Assembly (NCBI GenBank): GCA_005408345.1 | Contig: SEMN01000326.1 | Coordinates: 372,001-436,000 of the forward strand | Source: Macquaria australasica | Lineage: Eukaryota; Chordata; Actinopteri; Centrarchiformes; Percichthyidae | DNA length: 64,000 bases | Direction of reading: 5' to 3' | In this document: in pieces, positions 59,348 to 64,000 of the stretch | Position numbering within the stretch: the stretch's first letter is position 1 | Layout: each line of letters starts with the position of its first letter | Translations under genes and position numbers: made by a program | The notes under the pieces: generated by a model | Seen by the model: only the letters and a program-made list of their open reading frames with translations | Told to the model about the DNA's origin: nothing | Database searches by the model: none

Positions 59348-62300
59348 CTGGAGAAAGGAGGAAATGTCAAGTTTTCGGAGGTTTTTGCTGGATTGTCCTG
59401 TTGGTCATCGTAATTGGCAAGTAATGAGAACATACAACGTCATTGTCCACTGACCCTGGAAGATCCAGGGTTAGTGGACAAAGAGCCCTGCTCCAGGACT
59501 GTCATACTTAGTATGAAGGTTCTGGATTCCTGGATTGCCATCTCCTGGAATCTGGACATTTCAGCCACTCAAGGGCTCGTACAATTAATTAGGGGAAGGA
59601 TGTTGCAAATACAGTCTTCAACATCAGGCAGGTGCAAAGTAGAAAGAAAGTATGCTTCCAGCCACCAGCGGCAGCACTGAGCACACTGCTGCTGAGCAGC
59701 ACTCAAGTCTGTGAGCAAATGAGAAATCCACTATCTTTGATTTTAGGAGCTTATCATTCATTTTAATGCAAGAGATCTCTTTTGGTCAGAGTTGTGATTT
59801 TTATTTTACATCTGCCGGACATTGTTGTTTTCTACCTTAAAAGTCACTAAGAAGATCATGAAGACCATCCAGTGAGTGTGAATTTTAAGAGCCCTTGAGT
59901 GACTAAAATGTCCCAGATCTAGGAGATGGCAATTAGGGATGTGCCTGTACCAAATGTTCATGCTAAGATTATTGTGGCCAAAAATATCACAGAAAACGGT
60001 ATTATCACAATTACATCAAACTTTCTGAAATACTTCTATTAGAGATGAAATATAGTAAAATTACCTCACACCATGTTTGTCTTCTTCTATTGAACCTAAC
60101 AAACTGAACAGTGAACCAGAGAGTGTTGCAACTTTGTTGAACTCAAATGTATTAAAGGTTATTAAAGGTTTAAGACAATTAACCAGTAATTACTTTGAAT
60201 GTAGCATAGACTCTGTGTCTTTTAGATTCTATGCATCGATTCATGTTGTCATAAATATTAGTATTAACGGTTAAAAACACAAAAGCACAGAGGATGCAAT
60301 GGCAATGGACCATAGCTCAGTTATTGTTCAGCTTTGGGCTTTAGACACTAGCATCATCTGCCCCTCTGCACATTACCTCTGCTCTGCTACTAACAAATAC
60401 CACTGGCAGAGCTGAAGCTGGCTCATAAGGAAGGACGTAATGTATGTAGCATGACAGTCAGGACTAGGTAGATCCTGCCTCTGGTGCTCTATGCTAACAC
60501 TTCAGTATTTCAAATGTTGAGTGACTGTAGTGGGTCCTAATGGTACTATAGCTAAATGATGTAGGGGTAACATGATATGGATGTTATCACATGACTGTTG
60601 GTAAGACAGCAAGCAAGACTATTTCCCAAAATGTCAAGAGTGTATCTTAAGGAAGCTTAAAATGTGACAGATTTCAGACAAATCCCAACTTGAGCTGCAT
60701 AGAGACTAAGACACTTTAGTGATAATGTGTGAATCCCAAAATGGGATTGGTCTACTCAAACAGGTAATAATGCCCCAGGGTCTGCTGTGCTGCTGCCCAG
60801 TGAAATGATCCAGTCAACAGTTTGATCCTGAGCTACATTATGAGCCCAAGCAGAGTGTGGGGGATTAGTGAGAGCAGAGCAGAACAGCATTCTATAGTTT
60901 CAACCCATCTGACTCAAGAAGCATTTCATCAGTTAATGTACTGTCACTGCAAATGCACTAAAGGTGAACCAAGGCACTACTGACAATACAGTCAAACAAA
61001 CACACACAAATATAAACCCACACTGATGAACTTGCCTGGGTTTCTCGCACTCAAAAATGCTGGGAAGGCAGAGGGTGTAACAGACAACATTAACCCAGAG
61101 TGGAATAAAACAATGGAACAGAGAAATGAAGACATACTGTGGTTGTCAGCATATGAAACAACAACACTAAAACTCAGTCAGACTCAGATACCAGATCCCA
61201 GCTCTGTTACTCACCAGCTGGTGAGGAGCATCAGAGATCCTGGTGGTCGTCTTGGATTTACGCACATTCGACATGCTGAGAGGCAGCAACCCGAACCTGC
61301 AGAGGATAAACAGTCATGGTGGGAATTAGGCTGAAATACTGTTATTGCAATTATGACATTTGATTAAAAATAGATTTTAACATATCCTATAGAGAGAGGG
61401 AAAACAGTTCCCTCTTCCTGGTTAACACTAGTTTAATCTCTATTCACAGGTTAGTCACAGAAATCAGGTTAAACAAGCAACTGGACAACATATAGTACTG
61501 TAGTAACCTGGATACTGTGAATCCACATATACATGCAGCAGGTCAGTAACAATACTTCTCCCCTAAGCTGACCTTATTTTGGAAGCATGGCTCACGTATT
61601 TCAACTGAATTATTGATAGAGGACGTGTCTTTATGATTCTTTGCTTGTGTGGGAAGTGTGGGACAGGCTCTGTAGTACAACCACAGACTTACTGAGACTG
61701 ATTTAGGTCACTTAGTTTTGGTTTCTGTTAGACTTTGAATATTTATTTAATACAAGGATATAGAGCTGAAACGTTAAGTAGATTAATCGTTTAGTTGTTC
61801 GGCAGAAAATGAATCGGCAACTATTTAGGTAATTTATCAAGTTATTACAGTCATTTTTCAAGCAGAAATGCCAAACATTCTCTCATTCCAGCTTCTCAAA
61901 TGAAGAACACTTGCTGTGTTTCTTAGTTTAATGTTACAGTAAACGTAATATCTTTGGGATTTGGACGGTTGGCTGGCCATTTTCTGCCATTTTATAGACT
62001 AAACAATTATCAGCTGATTAATTGATGATGAAAGTAATTATTAGTTGCAGCCCTGCGTGGATGCATGGCCAAGAAATCAGCTTTCTTCAGGACAAATTTT
62101 GCTGGGATATCAGGATTCTCTAATCCTCTACCTCGAATGCAGAAACCAGTTTTCTCATTTACACAATGTTTAAGAAATCAGGTTACTGTAGAAAGCTGAC
62201 AGTTTCCTGGCCACTAATCTCTATAAACAGATATCTGCATATGACTGCAGAATCTGTGGGCAAGAAACAGGATTTTGGTATTGGAAGCATCCTGGTTTCC

Positions 62301-63369
62301 CTTTGTAGTCTGAGTAATGACTACAATGATCACATTTGAGCGGGCTTTGGTTACATGCAGGTAAACAGTCCGTGTGGAGAGCAAAAGAGGCGGAACGCAT
62401 TGGCCGAAATGAAATCTTGGAACCTATCGGCTATTCTCTGATGACGATTTAGCTTTTTATCCATCTCAGAACCCCAGAGATTCGTTTTTATTAGCTTTTT
62501 TGAATTCATCTGCATTTAAATCGTCATCAGATGATAGCTGATTTGCTCCGAGATTGCTAATCGGACTGTAAACAATGACCGGTGCACGGAAGAGGAAGTC
62601 TTGGCCTGGATATCCGTTATCCGGGTATCCGCTGGCTACACCAGAAGCAACCAAAACCTGACCTCAAATTCTTGTTCAGATTCATACTCTTCTTTACTTA
62701 TTTTTTGATCAGACAATTTAAATAAACGAAACATTTAAATAGAATTTAGCCACTTTTAGATAATTTATTTGGTTATTTAGTATAACTTCACTGTCTCCAA
62801 ATTTGGTTATTTTGAATTCTTCAGATAAACTGAAGGGTTACATGTAGTGTTCCTGCCTTTATGTTCCACAGAGTACCTGTGGTCACTACGAGCTAGTGTT
62901 GACCTCTGACCTGATCTGGCTGCTGGCCAGTGGCAGGATGTTGTAAGGCTCCTGGGAGTTCACAATGCTGCTCCGCGAGGGAAACTGCTTCTCTGAGCCG
63001 GTCAGCAGCCCCAGCAGCACCTGGAACACAACATCACATTAACCTCTGAACAACGTTAAGAAACAGAGCAGCCCCCCCATGTGCTGTTCCATCTGGACTA
63101 TAGAGGCATCATCAGTTCATTGGAGCCACTCATCTCAGACACAATGTCAATGGTGGTTCTATACATGCAGTGATAATGCTTCTATGTTCATCAGGCTACG
63201 ACTACACTGTGTTTTTTCTTTGCTGTGTGTTTGTTGTTGGTGGCAAGGGGCTGAAAGTACCGAGGTCCTCTGGGACAGGCGGTTGAGGTTGGAGTTCAGC
63301 GGAGGTGTGAACACGTCCAGGTCAAACGGGTCGATGTAGCTCTCCAGCCAATCACAGACCTCGTGGAAT
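59207..63369 (-). CDS. cog1: cog1: conserved oligomeric Golgi complex subunit 1, last four exons (5' part outside window)
   Basis: COG1 is a lobe A subunit of the COG tethering complex, which brings retrograde intra-Golgi vesicles to their target and keeps glycosylation enzymes in place. Exons 63369-63261, 63020-62911, 61296-61215 and 59347-59207 join in frame. The product reads FHEVCDWLESYIDPFDLDVF, then LNRLSQRTSVLLGLLTG, NSQEPYNILPLASSQIRFGL, LPLSMSNVRK, and ends PSLFKLSWLSGMAK-stop. From memory this follows the human COG1 C-terminus (NSQEPHNILPLASSQIRF and SLFKLGWLSSMTK). All junctions are GT-AG. Only about the last 145 residues are present; the upstream exons would lie beyond 64000. It faces rgs9 tail to tail. 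Confidence 0.92.
59348..61214 (-). other. cog1 intron before the last exon
   Basis: It contains a strong inverted repeat (59536-59578 with 59889-59931). About 59930-60020 resembles a dispersed repeat. Otherwise nothing is recognised, and the forward-strand frame at 61026-61334 is only the shadow of the exon at 61215-61296. Confidence 0.5.
59536..59931. repeat. Inverted repeat with about 43-bp arms (59536-59578 / 59889-59931)
   Basis: The arms begin TGCCATCTCCTGGAATCTGG and, on the other strand, TGCCATCTCCTAGATCTGGG, and both end in CACTCAAGGGCTC, with a handful of mismatches. The 310-bp loop has no coding potential. It may be a MITE or a hairpin relic; no target duplication was found. Confidence 0.65.
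61215..61296 (-). CDS. cog1: cog1 penultimate coding exon in the window
   Basis: It completes Arg and encodes FGLLPLSMSNVRKSKTTTRI then SDAPHQL. The acceptor is CCTCTGCAG and the donor CTG/GTGAGT; 82 nt is 1 plus 27 codons. Human COG1 reads FGLLPLSMTSTRK here (from memory). Confidence 0.92.
61297..62910 (-). other. cog1 intron with nested dispersed repeats
   Basis: A MITE at 61762-62056 sits within sequence of another fish repeat family (about 61480-62360, phrases like 'AAATCAGGTTACTGTAGAAA'). A hairpin with arms of about 15-22 bp is at 62429-62538. Nothing coding was seen. Confidence 0.5.
61762..62056. mobile_element. hAT-type MITE (GTTGCAGCCCTG end)
   Basis: The left end AGAGCTGAAACGTTAA (followed by TAGATTAATCG) is roughly inverted at the right end, GTAATTATTAGTTGCAGCCC. 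This is a familiar non-autonomous repeat in fish. The target duplication is not clear. Related pieces lie at 15485-15565 and 17230-17345. Confidence 0.6.
62911..63020 (-). CDS. cog1: cog1 coding exon (SQEPYNILPLASSQIR)
   Basis: It encodes VLLGLLTGSEKQFPSRSSIV and NSQEPYNILPLASSQI plus two bases of Arg. Acceptor GTTCCAG, donor CAG/GTCAGA; 110 nt is 36 codons plus 2. Confidence 0.93.
63261..63369 (-). CDS. cog1: cog1 most upstream exon in the window
   Basis: It encodes FHEVCDWLESYIDPFDLDVF, TPPLNSNLNRLSQRTS. Acceptor GTCTTCCAG, donor TCG/GTACTT. The first base completes a codon from an exon outside the window. Confidence 0.93.
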
Positions 63370-64000
63370 CTGGAAGACACACAACACCATGTTTTTGTTT
63401 GCAGCTTTTAGAGACTGTGGTGGTGGGGTGTGGTTTGAGGTTGGCTGCAGAGAGGGAGAAGTGGAGGAGTGGCTCAGGAGCTCAGGGCAGGTAGCCCTGG
63501 GAAACACAGGTGTAAGGCATTAATCAATCTGTGTGTGCTTATATCAGTAGTGGCAGCCCTGAGGAGGGGGTTCGGGAAGGAGAGGCACGAAGCCGAGCTG
63601 GGCCAAAGGACCGTAACGGAAAAGACATTGTACATAGTTGTAAATAAACGGGCCGAACGGCTCCTGAACGTCATCCAGTGTGTGGTGTTTCGCTGTTGAC
63701 GGGCCCACAGTAGCGAGTGTCGCTACAGAGACCTTTTTAATGCTGTCGGGATTTGCATTTAAAGAGAAATTCAACAACCAAAATATGGAAACAAAACTGT
63801 GAAAAAAATATATGAACGGTTGTGGAATTCAACTACATTACAACTACAAATCACGTAGACTTTTCTAAAGCAACCGATTTACATGATCACATTATCAGTT
63901 TAAAAATGCCTGTGCTGAATGTTCGTTTTTTGCCCTCCAACCATCTTGAACTCCTATTACTCCACACTACTTTAGGAAAGCAGGTGTGCTATTGGCTTAA
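63370..64000 (-). other. cog1 intron (continues beyond the window)
   Basis: No exon is seen to the right edge. About half is a solo LTR (63416-63727). Confidence 0.6.
63416..63727 (+). mobile_element. Solo LTR with 5-bp target duplication GAGAC
   Basis: The 312-bp sequence begins TGTGGTGGTGGGG and ends GTGTCGCTACA, and is flanked by GAGAC on both sides (63411-63415 and 63728-63732). A TATA-like CTTATATCAG lies near 63539 and AATAAA near 63643, in LTR order. It is antisense to cog1. Confidence 0.85.

Noticed and set aside
61026..61334. 102-codon plus-strand frame
   Set aside because: It overlaps the antisense of the cog1 exon at 61215-61296, and its remaining part has no family features.

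Overview
The window is ordinary vertebrate nuclear DNA, most probably from a percomorph-type teleost. The evidence is three intron-rich genes with clean GT-AG splicing, AT-rich non-coding sequence, long (TG)n, (CA)n and (TA)n microsatellites, and many fish-type repeats: hAT-like and Tc1-like MITEs, L2-like LINEs, tRNA-derived SINEs, solo LTRs and a BEL/Pao retrotransposon. There are no operons, CRISPR arrays or other prokaryotic features. Nearly all long open frames other than the exons and the retroelement are chance frames or microsatellite translations.

Layout. (1) 5298-26422, minus strand: the complete coding sequence of gna13 (G-protein subunit alpha-13), 5 coding exons, 378 residues, with a 13.6-kb first intron full of repeats. 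(2) 26423-29765: the gap between the divergent gna13 and rgs9 start codons. It holds a TIR element split by a solo LTR, a LINE 3' fragment, and a short upstream region with a CRX/OTX-like TAATCC site. (3) 29766-56600, plus strand: the complete coding sequence of rgs9, 17 coding exons, 481 residues, in the short photoreceptor-type form (DEP, DHEX, GGL, RGS, short tail). Intron 2 carries a 6.5-kb BEL/Pao element in sense orientation with degraded gag, a long pol frame and a 3' LTR only. (4) 59207-63369, minus strand: the last four exons of cog1 (conserved oligomeric Golgi complex subunit 1), whose 5' part lies beyond the right edge. rgs9 and cog1 converge.

The two complete genes are both in G-protein signalling: gna13 is a G12/13-family alpha subunit that acts through RhoGEFs, and rgs9 is the GTPase-activating protein that turns off transducin in photoreceptors. 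Their neighbourhood is shared with human 17q24 (from memory). This is conserved synteny and does not by itself show that they act in one pathway.

The most interesting non-gene signals are in rgs9. Exons 8 and 14 have acceptors built directly on about 100-bp (TG)n tracts, and a perfectly complementary (CA)n tract lies just after exon 9, so the pre-mRNA could form long UG:CA duplexes around exons 8-9 or 10-13. A perfect 17-bp hairpin sits just upstream of the exon 2 acceptor, and an identical 64-bp inverted repeat brackets exons 2-7. All exon borders were read by eye from reading frame, splice signals and remembered family sequences; no alignment was run.
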